Source: Peptococcaceae bacterium UBA4997 (lineage in GTDB: Bacteria; Bacillota; Dehalobacteriia; UBA4068; UBA4997). Taken from it: a stretch of DNA of 8,281 bases. Shown here piece by piece: positions 1-6,293 of the stretch. Within the stretch, counting starts at the first letter, position 1. Each line of letters starts with the position of its first letter. The DNA is taken from positions 1-8,281 of the forward strand of contig DGYV01000045.1 of assembly GCA_002398485.1 (NCBI GenBank), read 5' to 3'. Made by a program: the position numbers and the translations under genes. Below the pieces are notes generated by a model, which saw only the letters and a program-made list of their open reading frames with translations, was not told the origin of the DNA and ran no database searches.

Positions 1-52
1 ATTTAGAAATAAAAATTTTTAAAAAAGATGTTTAATAACCGCACCGCATGTT

Positions 53-889
53 GTGGACCCTGTATATCCAGGCGCGGTTGATGAAATAGTGAACCTGGGC
101 GACCATTGGAACCAAAAATATCTTAAAGAACATAAAGAGGAAATAAAGAGCCTGACCAAGGAAATTTCTCTTAGCTTTGGCAAGGCTTATAATAAGCTGG
201 CAGAGGCTCAAAAAATAAGGAAGGAAACATTTGAGGAGCTAAAAAAAGATACTGATGAAAAAGAGCTTGCAACTTTGGCGGATGGTTTGGTAAAGGAAAT
301 CTTTTGCGGCAGCCTGCCTCAGGTAAGGCACTTTTTTGCTACAGCCGTAACACCTATGGGTTGGATGGGTTATGCCCAGGAATTATCTGCGAAATGCCCG
401 GTGCGTTACTTGCTTAAGGGTGGTAAAGCTGATGCGGCTTCCGTAATTTTGGCGGAGGTGGCAGAGTCTGCGCTTGAGCGCGGCCATAATGTGGATATTT
501 TTCATCACACCATGGAGCCAACCGCTGTGGAAATGGTTATTCTGCCTGCCTTAGGTGTGGCTTTGGCCGATGCCGAATGTGTTGATATAACAGAGCTTGC
601 GCATGACCGTATCATAAATATAGCTATGAAAGCGGAAGCAGCGGAAGCAGCGGAAGCAGCAGAAGCAGCAGAAGCAGCAGAAGCAGGCACAGATACATTA
701 CCTGTAAAAGAGGCTTGGCGGGAATTGGTGGCAGAAGCTGCGCTTAGCATAGCGGAAGCTAAGGAAACCCACAATAAGCTGGAATCGTATTACATACAGG
801 CTATGGATTTTGAAGCTGTGGACAAAATAGCCAAGGAGATTTTTGGTAAGATTTGGGCCATGGCAGCCTTGAAAGAGAAAAAGGCATAA
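53..889 (+). CDS. PRK06851-type P-loop ATPase-like protein, C-terminal part (5' end truncated or frameshifted)
   Basis: This resembles the C-terminal two thirds of the PRK06851 family, proteins of unknown function with two P-loop NTPase halves joined by a coiled linker. Visible family features are VDPVYPGAVDE and NLGDHWN at the start (end of domain 1), a Lys/Glu-rich helical linker at residues 24-80, RHFFATAVTP at 92-101 opening domain 2, ERGHNVDIFH at 142-151, and a helical end with SYYIQAMDFEAVDKI. The second Walker A is degenerate: GGKADAAS at residues 123-130 has Ala-Ala where Gly-Lys is expected. An Ala-Glu-Ala repeat follows at 194-211. The GTG at 53 is only nominal. It has no Shine-Dalgarno site, and the family-like residues TAPHVV lie in frame just before it (38-55), while the frame is closed by TAA at 20-22. 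The real gene therefore begins upstream and is either broken or frameshifted here. Identification is from memory of the family; the missing first half cannot be seen. Confidence 0.7.
   Translation: MDPVYPGAVDEIVNLGDHWNQKYLKEHKEEIKSLTKEISLSFGKAYNKLAEAQKIRKETFEELKKDTDEKELATLADGLVKEIFCGSLPQVRHFFATAVTPMGWMGYAQELSAKCPVRYLLKGGKADAASVILAEVAESALERGHNVDIFHHTMEPTAVEMVILPALGVALADAECVDITELAHDRIINIAMKAEAAEAAEAAEAAEAAEAGTDTLPVKEAWRELVAEAALSIAEAKETHNKLESYYIQAMDFEAVDKIAKEIFGKIWAMAALKEKKA
632..685 (+). repeat. Six tandem 9-bp units encoding Ala-Glu-Ala
   Basis: Six perfect in-frame 9-bp units follow one another: three copies of GCGGAAGCA, then three of GCAGAAGCA. They encode (Ala-Glu-Ala) x6 inside the degenerate ATPase-like domain. 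The clustering of the two variants suggests growth by slippage. The tract would be a charged helix inserted in the linker after the second domain core. Copy number could vary between strains without breaking the frame. Confidence 0.95.
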
Positions 890-895
890 CAGTTG

Positions 896-924
896 TCATA
901 TTTTTAGTACTCCCTAAATATATT
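896..924 (+). promoter_or_regulatory. Candidate sigma-E-type sporulation promoter
   Basis: TCATATT (896-902) matches the Bacillus sigma-E -35 pattern. After 14 nt comes AATATATT (917-924), which differs from the -10 consensus CATACAnT at two positions. It lies 60 bp before the SpoVID-like gene, and spoVID of B. subtilis is known to be sigma-E dependent. A similar pair with the same 14-nt spacing precedes the SleL-like gene. Pattern match by eye only, in AT-rich DNA. Confidence 0.45.
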
Positions 925-984
925 ATGAAAAGAAAGCAAAAAAACGAAACGGTAATGCCTCATAATTAACGGGAGGGATAAATA

Positions 985-2040
985 ATGGCTGAAACGAGAG
1001 TTCCTGAAAAGGTGGTTTTGCCTTTAACTCATACTATTTTTATGGCAAGGGATACACCGCCTTTGGGCGAAATACGGGATATATCCGTAGCAACCGCCCT
1101 AATGAATATCGAACAAGAGGAAGAGGCTGTATCTTGCCGCGGTGAGCTGGCGGTGGATGTTGCCTACCACAGCAAAGCAGGCGAGGGTGAACTACATCAT
1201 GCCCAAATAAATGTACCCATGACGGAGACCTTACCTGAGGCCTGGGCGAGTGTTAACGCCAATACCAGCCATATCACTACAGAAAATTTAAGCTGGCAGG
1301 TGCTTACCACCCATGCTTTGGAATTGGTGGGTACGCTGGTATTAACACCTGCGGAAAATAAACAGCGGGAAACAAGCAAAACGGTTTTGCCAATCGCCGC
1401 TGATGAATTTGATGAACTGGCGGAGCCGCCCGATGACTTTAAGCTTAATTATGTTAAGCCAAAGCTGAACAGCCCTATGATTTCAGAAACCTCCATTTTG
1501 GCGGAATTGGCAGATGATGTGCAAATCATGGCGGAGCTTGATGATACGGTTATGCCCGATGAAAATAACGGCAAGCGTGAAGAATTAATCCATGAAGTAA
1601 GTGCCGAATTAGCTGATGATATAATGGATGGCGATTTGGCTTATTTGGAAGAACCTGCTTCAGCATTACAGGAGGCGGAATCCAAACCGGAACCCATACT
1701 TGAAACTGAGGATACCATGAATTATGTTTTAGAAGAACCTGCTTCAGCATTACAGGAAACGGAACCCAAACCGGAACCTATACTTGAAACTGAGGATACC
1801 ATGAATTATGTTTTTGACGAACCTAAGCCGATTAGCACTGTTTCAGAGCGTCCGTATGCGGTTACAGAAAGTGTGGGTAATGAATACAGGCTTAAGTTTT
1901 ATTTGCCGAAAAAAAGTGAAAGCTTGGAGGCTGTAGCCGCAAAGCCCTCTTTAAGCCAGGCAGCCCCGCAGGCTGCAGATGAAACGGCAGATGAACTGGA
2001 AAACGAACTGTTTTTGGATATACCGGAAGAAAATGCTTGA
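985..2040 (+). CDS. SpoVID-like spore coat morphogenetic protein without LysM domain
   Basis: This is probably a mother-cell protein that helps anchor or encase the spore coat. Residues 8-121 resemble the N-terminal beta-rich domain of SpoVID/SipL-type proteins: a basic-hydrophobic opening, LGEIRDISVATALMNIEQEE, then an alternating segment around CRGELAVDVAYHS, ending in LELVGTLVLTP. From about residue 122 to 351 the protein is acidic, low-complexity and probably disordered, rich in Glu, Pro and Ala. It contains a perfect-phase 28-residue tandem duplication at 221-276. Bacillus SpoVID ends in a LysM domain; none is visible here, so this is a divergent form or another SPOCS-type protein. There is no signal peptide or membrane segment. 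The ATG has a strong site, GGGAGGG, at 971-977, seven nt ahead. The stop overlaps the start of the CotS/YsxE-like gene by 8 nt, which is the spoVID-ysxE order known in Bacillus. That context raises confidence in an otherwise distant similarity. Confidence 0.65.
   Translation: MAETRVPEKVVLPLTHTIFMARDTPPLGEIRDISVATALMNIEQEEEAVSCRGELAVDVAYHSKAGEGELHHAQINVPMTETLPEAWASVNANTSHITTENLSWQVLTTHALELVGTLVLTPAENKQRETSKTVLPIAADEFDELAEPPDDFKLNYVKPKLNSPMISETSILAELADDVQIMAELDDTVMPDENNGKREELIHEVSAELADDIMDGDLAYLEEPASALQEAESKPEPILETEDTMNYVLEEPASALQETEPKPEPILETEDTMNYVFDEPKPISTVSERPYAVTESVGNEYRLKFYLPKKSESLEAVAAKPSLSQAAPQAADETADELENELFLDIPEENA
1645..1812 (+). repeat. Two tandem 84-bp units in the acidic tail of the SpoVID-like gene
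   Basis: Units at 1645-1728 and 1729-1812 are in frame and differ at only a few bases. Each encodes 28 residues running from LEEPASALQE to LETEDTMNYV. The protein differences are confined to an Ala/Thr and a Ser/Pro exchange in the middle. A third, strongly diverged start (FDEPKP) follows. The near identity at synonymous sites indicates a recent duplication. Confidence 0.95.
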
Positions 2041-2998
2041 GCCTTTATTTTCAAGCTTGCCCTTAAAGGTGCGGGAAATAAGCCTTTTAAAAAAGGACGT
2101 TTATAAAATAGAGGCTGAAGAAGGCACTTTTATCTTAAAAAAAATCAATAAACCCTTAAACAAAATGAAGTTTGTTTGGGGGGCTGTAAACTATTTGCCC
2201 ACGCATGGTTTTTCTGCTTTACCTGCTTTGATAAGTGTGAACGGAAGTGATATCCCCCTTGCTTGGCAGGGGGATATTTATTTCATCTCCCGCTTTTTGG
2301 AGGGCGAAAGGGCTGATTTTAGCAAAATAGAGGATTTGCAGGCAGCTTTTAGCTGTTTGGCAGACTTTCATGCCGCTGCCCATGGTTTAACGCTTACGGG
2401 AGCCAAACAAAGCTACTTTAATAAGCAAGCAGAACTTAAAAGCATGGTTTGTAATCTGCATTCTTGGGAAGCATTGGCCAAAAAAACAGGCGGTGAGTTT
2501 GCAACACTATATATTAAGCTTTTACCCATTTATCTGGCAAGGGCCGAAACAGCTTTTGCTCTGCTTGAAAAGGCTTGCTATAACGAACAGGCGGCCAAAG
2601 CCGAAGCCGCAAAAACTTTTATTCACGGCGACGTGGCGGCCCGCAATTTTATTATCAGGGAAGGCAAAGGTGCCCTAATCGATTTTGATTACAGCCGTTA
2701 TGACCTGCATCAGGCAGACACGGCACGTTTATTGGAGCGCAGTTTGGGGTTTTGGTATTATGATGCGGCGGTTTTTCACGAATGCTTGGCAGCTTATACA
2801 GAAAGGCTTTTTTTAAGCAGGGAGGAAATGGTTTTGATCATAGCCTTTTTAAGCTTTCCCAGGCGTTTTTGGCGTTTGGGCAAGCGTTATTTTATAGATG
2901 GTATAAAAAATAAAAGCCTGTTTAAGCTAAAAAAATTACAAGCTGTATTGCCTGAGGAAAGCGCACTTTTAGATTATTTACAGGCAAAGTATACTTAA
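2033..2998 (+). CDS. CotS/YsxE-family spore coat kinase-like protein
   Basis: A protein of 321 residues with the aminoglycoside-phosphotransferase/choline-kinase fold used by the CotS, CotI and YsxE spore coat proteins. The N lobe has DVYKIEAEEGTFILKKIN with a candidate ATP-binding lysine. The C lobe has FIHGDVAARN with H198, D200 (catalytic-loop Asp) and N205, then IDFDYSRYD with D217 and D219 as the metal-binding equivalent of DFG. The catalytic residues are intact, so activity is possible; the substrate is unknown for the family. I chose ATG at 2033 because it is preceded by GGAAGA and gives the usual family start. An ATG at 1979 in the same frame would add 18 residues that match nothing and has no ribosome binding site. 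The 8-nt overlap with the SpoVID-like gene suggests translational coupling, and the GT4 gene follows 11 nt after the stop. It is probably made in the mother cell during sporulation. Confidence 0.85.
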   Translation: MLEPLFSSLPLKVREISLLKKDVYKIEAEEGTFILKKINKPLNKMKFVWGAVNYLPTHGFSALPALISVNGSDIPLAWQGDIYFISRFLEGERADFSKIEDLQAAFSCLADFHAAAHGLTLTGAKQSYFNKQAELKSMVCNLHSWEALAKKTGGEFATLYIKLLPIYLARAETAFALLEKACYNEQAAKAEAAKTFIHGDVAARNFIIREGKGALIDFDYSRYDLHQADTARLLERSLGFWYYDAAVFHECLAAYTERLFLSREEMVLIIAFLSFPRRFWRLGKRYFIDGIKNKSLFKLKKLQAVLPEESALLDYLQAKYT

Positions 2999-3009
2999 AG
3001 GGGTGAACT

Positions 3010-4152
3010 ATGACAGGCACTGAAAAAGTTTTTACGGGAAAAATAGGTATAGATGCCAGGGCAGCGGTTTGGTATAGGGGTACGGGTATAGGTACATATA
3101 CATACAGGCTTTTGCATCATTTAAAGCAAAGGGAGGAAGCGGATGATTACCGCCTGTTTTGGCAAGGTGATGAAATACGCGGGCTGGATATAGCCAATAG
3201 GGTGGATTTTCAAAGGCTGGAAATGAATTGTAATTATTGGCGAGAGGTATATTTGCCCGAAGCTATAGCTAAAGAGCAGATTTTGCTTTATCATGTGCCA
3301 CAGAACGGGATCGGCTTGCCTTGTCCCAAGAGTTGCTTGCAAGTAGTAACCATCCATGATTTGATACCCTACCTTTACCCGGAAACTGTGGGCAAAGGTT
3401 ATTTGCAGGAATTTTTAAGCCATATGCCTACGGTAATGGCAAATGCAGATAAAATAATTACGGTTTCGGAAAGATCCAAACAAGATATTTCCGATATTTT
3501 TAATTATCCAAAAGCCAATATAGAGGTGATATATGAAGCGGCCGAACCATTTTACCGTCCCATCCCCAAACATATTTGCCGTCAATTTTTAATTAGAAAA
3601 TATGGTATAGGCGAACCTTTTATTTTATATGTAGGCGGTTTCGGCAGCAGGAAAAATCTGCGTGGGCTAATGATAGCGCATGCTTTGGCTATGCGGGAAA
3701 TCAAACAGGATTATTTGTTGGTTTGCCCGGGCAACTTAAGGGCAGAGGATAACAATTATGCCTTGACTGCCGCTTTAGGTACGGCGGATAAAGTGGTTTT
3801 TCCCGGTTTTGTGCCTGCGGAAGATTTGCCTTATTTTTATGGAGCCGCCGCCCTTTTTGTGTATCCTTCATTTTATGAAGGTTTTGGCCTGCCGCCTTTA
3901 GAGGCTTTTGCCTGCGGCACGCCCGTGATTTGTTCAGATAACTCTTCCTTGCCTGAGGTAGCGGGTGAAGCGGCGCTTTTGGTAAACCCTTATAATGCTC
4001 ATGAAATAGCCATTGCCATAGTGAAAGTACTTATGGATCCTATTTTGGCCGCAAATTTAGGCGAAATGGGCTTAAGGCAAGCTCAAGGATTCAGTTGGGA
4101 AAAAACGGCCCACAAAACAGCCGCAGTTTACCACAAAATGCTGGAAGGCTGA
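3010..4152 (+). CDS. GT4-family glycosyltransferase (CotSA-like)
   Basis: A 380-residue retaining glycosyltransferase of the GT-B fold, group 1/GT4. The N-terminal domain opens with [24 protein letters not shown], shown here only for its GIGTY acceptor-side loop, and carries [13 protein letters not shown] and [12 protein letters not shown]. The C-terminal nucleotide-sugar domain begins near residue 202 with [14 protein letters not shown]. It contains the EX7E signature [20 protein letters not shown] with E290 and E298, followed by [16 protein letters not shown]. No signal peptide or membrane segment is seen, so it is cytosolic. The ATG follows the strong site AAAGGGGTGA (2997-3006). Placement directly after a CotS/YsxE-like gene recalls the cotSA-cotS pair of Bacillus, where CotSA is a coat-associated glycosyltransferase. 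A role in glycosylating spore surface proteins or polysaccharide is inferred. Sugar donor and acceptor cannot be told from sequence. Confidence 0.9.
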   Translation: MTGTEKVFTGKIGIDARAAVWYRGTGIGTYTYRLLHHLKQREEADDYRLFWQGDEIRGLDIANRVDFQRLEMNCNYWREVYLPEAIAKEQILLYHVPQNGIGLPCPKSCLQVVTIHDLIPYLYPETVGKGYLQEFLSHMPTVMANADKIITVSERSKQDISDIFNYPKANIEVIYEAAEPFYRPIPKHICRQFLIRKYGIGEPFILYVGGFGSRKNLRGLMIAHALAMREIKQDYLLVCPGNLRAEDNNYALTAALGTADKVVFPGFVPAEDLPYFYGAAALFVYPSFYEGFGLPPLEAFACGTPVICSDNSSLPEVAGEAALLVNPYNAHEIAIAIVKVLMDPILAANLGEMGLRQAQGFSWEKTAHKTAAVYHKMLEG

Positions 4153-4209
4153 AAATAAGCTTAGCTGTTTTTACCATAAACAGGCCTGTGGTACCTCTCA
4201 AAGCTGCAT

Positions 4210-4255
4210 AAAGCCCCCTTAATTGGTTATGCTAACTAATTATAGGGGGTGCTTT
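4210..4255 (+). promoter_or_regulatory. Hairpin enclosing the ribosome binding site of the YdcZ-like gene
   Basis: Positions 4210-4228 pair with 4234-4255 around a 5-nt loop (ATGCT). The stem has about 19 pairs with only small bulges: an AT-rich upper part, a CCCCC (4214-4218) to GGGGG (4245-4249) block, and a closing AAAG/CTTT. The G run is the Shine-Dalgarno site (AGGGGGTG, 4244-4251) of the gene starting at 4256, so the site is fully buried. The stem is not followed by a T tract, so it is not a normal terminator on this strand. Regulation of translation is inferred; I recognise no riboswitch class. Confidence 0.6.
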
Positions 4256-4696
4256 ATGAACTGGTTATTTTTGGGCATAGCGGCCGCTTCGGGCATACTT
4301 ATGGCTGTACAGGGTACAATCAACGGGATGGTTGGTAAAATAACAGGCGTTTTGGAAGGTAATTTTTTGGTGCATGTAATAGGGCTTGCCGTAGTGGCCT
4401 TGTTGCTTTTTGTACTGGGTTTGGGGCAGGGCAGTTTGACTAAGATACCTAATATACCCTGGTATGGTTATTTGGGCGGCGTAATAAATGTGGGCATAAT
4501 TTATGGGGTGATGGCCGCAATACCTAAAATAGGTGCCACCAATGCCACTACAGCAATTATTGTAGGACAAGTAGCAATGGCTATGATTATAGATTGGTTT
4601 GGCTTTTTCGGCATGGAAAAAGTGCCTATCACCTGGTGGAAGATCCTTGGCTTGGTGCTTTTGGCGGCAGGCGGTAAGTTAATGTTATGCAAATAA
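4256..4696 (+). CDS. YdcZ-type (DUF606) small multidrug/metabolite-transporter-superfamily membrane protein
   Basis: A 146-residue integral membrane protein of the DMT_YdcZ family, half-size relatives of EamA transporters that usually work as dimers or as pairs. About five hydrophobic helices are visible: FLGIAAASGILMAVQG, FLVHVIGLAVVALLLFVLGLG, YGYLGGVINVGIIYGVMAA region, TTAIIVGQVAMAMIIDWFGFFG, and WWKILGLVLLAAGGKLML. The phrases GxxxAxQGxxN near the start and GQVAMAMIIDWFGFFG are typical of the family. The length fits the usual 140-150. I chose ATG at 4256 because GGGGGTG lies a few nt ahead and the first helix then starts at residue 2. The in-frame ATG at 4223 lies inside the hairpin and has no ribosome binding site. 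The gene stands alone, 103 nt after the glycosyltransferase. Substrate is unknown. Confidence 0.88.
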   Translation: MNWLFLGIAAASGILMAVQGTINGMVGKITGVLEGNFLVHVIGLAVVALLLFVLGLGQGSLTKIPNIPWYGYLGGVINVGIIYGVMAAIPKIGATNATTAIIVGQVAMAMIIDWFGFFGMEKVPITWWKILGLVLLAAGGKLMLCK

Positions 4697-4717
4697 AGCA
4701 TATCTAAAAAGTGCTTT
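4695..4717 (+). terminator. Weak hairpin at the end of the YdcZ-like gene
   Basis: AAAGCAT (4695-4701) pairs with GTGCTTT (4711-4717), starting inside the stop codon, with a 9-nt A-rich loop. An AT-rich stretch follows but no proper T run. It could be a poor intrinsic terminator. Confidence 0.3.
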
Positions 4718-4732
4718 AATAAATATTTCTGC

Positions 4733-4793
4733 AAAAAAGCCTTAAAAATAGCAATTTATTTAAAAAATATGCTTGACTTTTAGAGGCTTTTTT
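4733..4793. repeat. 10-bp inverted repeat reaching into the tRNA promoter
   Basis: AAAAAAGCCT (4733-4742) and AGGCTTTTTT (4784-4793) are exact reverse complements 41 nt apart. The right arm lies in the spacer between the -35 and -10 boxes of the tRNA promoter. Read on the plus strand it ends in T residues, so a long-loop terminator is possible; chance in AT-rich DNA is also possible. Confidence 0.4.
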
Positions 4794-4801
4794 TATATAA
4801 T
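4773..4801 (+). promoter_or_regulatory. Vegetative (sigma-A) promoter of the tRNA operon
   Basis: TTGACT (4773-4778), a 17-nt spacer and a perfect TATAAT (4796-4801) form a near-consensus housekeeping promoter. Transcription should start near 4808, about 11 nt before the first tRNA. Such strength is typical for stable RNA genes. Confidence 0.9.
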
Positions 4802-4818
4802 TCGTTAGGCAGGACTTT

Positions 4819-4895
4819 GGCGGTGTAGCTCAGTTGGTCAGAGCACACGGTTCATACCCGTGGTGTCACTGGTTCAAATCCAGTCACCGCTACCA
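4819..4895 (+). tRNA. tRNA-Met (CAT), elongator
   Basis: A 77-nt cloverleaf. The acceptor stem GGCGGTG pairs with CACCGCT (one G-T pair), the D arm is GCTC/GAGC, the anticodon stem CACGG/CCGTG holds a loop with anticodon CAT at 4853-4855, the T arm is ACTGG-TTCAAAT-CCAGT, and CCA is encoded (4893-4895). The body from GGCGGTGTAGCTCAG to GGTTCATACCCGTG closely matches Bacillus elongator tRNA-Met. It lacks the three G-C pairs at the anticodon stem base and the start mismatch of initiators, and differs from the CAT-anticodon tRNA-Ile2. It is the first gene of a two-tRNA transcript. Confidence 0.96.
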
Positions 4896-4898
4896 CAT

Positions 4899-4975
4899 GG
4901 CGCGTTGGAGAAGCGGCTTAACTCACCAGCCTTTCACGCTGGCATCCAGGGGTTCGAATCCCCTACGCGTCACCA
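4899..4975 (+). tRNA. tRNA-Glu (TTC)
   Basis: A 77-nt cloverleaf starting only 3 nt after the Met tRNA. The acceptor stem GGCGCGT pairs with ACGCGTC (one G-T pair). The anticodon stem CCAGC/GCTGG carries the loop CTTTCAC with anticodon TTC at 4933-4935. The T arm is AGGGG-TTCGAAT-CCCCT, and CCA is encoded at 4973-4975. It is co-transcribed with tRNA-Met and ended by the terminator just downstream. Confidence 0.96.
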
Positions 4976-4981
4976 AACAAT

Positions 4982-5010
4982 AATAACTACCCTGTAGGGT
5001 GGTTATTTTT
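4982..5010 (+). terminator. Intrinsic terminator of the tRNA operon
   Basis: AATAACTACCCT (4982-4993) pairs with AGGGTGGTTATT (4996-5007), including one T-G pair, and the right arm runs into a tract of five T (5006-5010). It lies 6 nt after the tRNA-Glu gene. Confidence 0.88.
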
Positions 5011-5063
5011 GTTATTTAAATAAAAAAGCTTAATAAATTATGATGAAGCCAAGGTGAAATAGT

Positions 5064-6233
5064 ATGAAGAAAACCCTTTTTTCAAATGTTGTGCTCATAG
5101 GTTTGGTAAGTCTTTTTATAGATATGAGTACGGAAATGGTTTACCCGCTTATACCTTTGTTTTTAACATCTACCCTTGGTGCTACCCCTGCGGTAGTTGG
5201 CATAATAGAAGGAATAGCGGAAAGCATAGCTTCTTTGCTAAAAGTGTTCAGCGGTTACATAGGGGACATTTATCAAAATAAAAAGAAACTCACTTTTGTA
5301 GGTTATTCCGCAGCTATTTTATATAAAATAATTTTGTTACTTTCCACTTCCTGGCTGTGGGTTTTGGGGGCAAGGGCAATAGACCGTATAGGTAAAGGCA
5401 TACGCACCGCTCCGCGTGATGCTTTGGTGGCTCAATCCTGCGGCAGTAATAATTTGGGCGGTGCTTTCGGCCTGCATAAAATGCTGGATATGCTGGGTTC
5501 TTCTTTAGGGGTTGTATTGGCCTTTGCTTTTGTGGCAACGGGCTATGCTTTTGATAAAGCTTTTTTGTATTCCATAATTCCGGCTATTATTGGGGTTATG
5601 ATAATACCTTTTATAAAAGAAAATAAATGCTCAAAACCAAAGCCTGAAAAATTTGTTTTTAAAAATATTAAACTGGATAAAAAGCTTAAGCTTTATCTTG
5701 CTGTTATCTTCCTTTTTTGTTTAGGCAATTCTTCAAATGCTTTTTTATTACTTAAAGCACAGGAAACAGGTTTTTCGGCTTCACAGGTCATTTTACTTTA
5801 TTTAGTTTTCTCTCTTTCTGCTTCTTTGCTTGCTGTTCCTTCAGGAAGATTATCCGATAAATTTGGTAGGAGCGCTATTTTGGTGCCCGGTTACATGATT
5901 TACGGTTTGGTTTACCTAGGCTTTGCTCTTATCCAAAATAAAGGAGTGGTGCTGTTTTTGTTCATTGCTTACGGTGCTTACAATGCTTTTATCAGTGGCG
6001 CTGAAAGAGCGTTTATTGCGGAAGCGGCTCCTAGTGATTATAAAGGTACAGTGCTGGGTATTTACGGTATGCTGCAAGGTATAGCTTTACTTTTTGCTTC
6101 CATAATAGCAGGTGTGTTGTGGGACACGGTAAATTCAAATGCTCCGTTTTTCTTCGGTGGTATTTTAGGTATACTTTCGGCTTTGGCAATAGCTATTATT
6201 TTAGGTAAAAATAAAAAACGTCAGCAAAAATAA
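5064..6233 (+). CDS. MFS transporter, 12 transmembrane helices
   Basis: A 389-residue major facilitator superfamily permease, probably proton- or ion-coupled, of unknown substrate. The N half starts with a helix containing SLFIDMSTEMVYPLIPLFL, then GYIGDIYQNKKK (residues 64-75) as the loop 2-3 motif A equivalent, and the subfamily-typical RIGKGIRTAPRDALVA (108-123). A basic cytoplasmic loop at 185-208 separates the halves. The C half has a textbook motif A, GRLSDKFGR at 261-269, between helices 8 and 9. The protein ends in a Lys/Arg-rich tail. Length and layout are normal for the family. The ATG follows AAGGTGA (5051-5057) at good spacing. It has its own transcription unit after the tRNA terminator; a weak TTGTTA/TAATAA promoter at about 5009-5036 overlaps that terminator's T tract. 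No strong terminator follows the stop. Names such as drug-resistance permease in this family are not supported by anything visible here. Confidence 0.9.
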   Translation: MKKTLFSNVVLIGLVSLFIDMSTEMVYPLIPLFLTSTLGATPAVVGIIEGIAESIASLLKVFSGYIGDIYQNKKKLTFVGYSAAILYKIILLLSTSWLWVLGARAIDRIGKGIRTAPRDALVAQSCGSNNLGGAFGLHKMLDMLGSSLGVVLAFAFVATGYAFDKAFLYSIIPAIIGVMIIPFIKENKCSKPKPEKFVFKNIKLDKKLKLYLAVIFLFCLGNSSNAFLLLKAQETGFSASQVILLYLVFSLSASLLAVPSGRLSDKFGRSAILVPGYMIYGLVYLGFALIQNKGVVLFLFIAYGAYNAFISGAERAFIAEAAPSDYKGTVLGIYGMLQGIALLFASIIAGVLWDTVNSNAPFFFGGILGILSALAIAIILGKNKKRQQK

Positions 6234-6293
6234 ATAAATTTTTTAAAAGTACAATTTTTAGAATTTTTTGGGTCTATATTAAGAAGGGATCAA

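Noticed and set aside
632..685. Short tandem units as a CRISPR-like array
   Set aside because: Units are 9 bp, contiguous without spacers and in frame with the gene; this is a coding repeat.
505..774. Minus-strand frame rich in Ala/Ser opposite the ATPase-like gene
   Set aside because: It is the mirror of the (AEA) repeat and the surrounding gene; it has low complexity and no independent ribosome binding site.
1979..2032. Upstream ATG extending the CotS/YsxE-like protein by 18 residues
   Set aside because: No ribosome binding site, the extra residues overlap the SpoVID-like reading frame, and they do not resemble the family start; ATG 2033 is better.
4153..4209. CTGTTT/AAACAG stem and CAGGCCTG palindrome after the glycosyltransferase as terminator or sigma-E promoter
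   Set aside because: The stem is short with no T tract after it, and the promoter-like match (CATAAACA) has a poor -35; neither can be supported.
4819..4895. CAT-anticodon tRNA as initiator Met or lysidine-type tRNA-Ile2
   Set aside because: The anticodon stem lacks the GGG/CCC of initiators, the first pair is closed, and the body matches elongator tRNA-Met closely.
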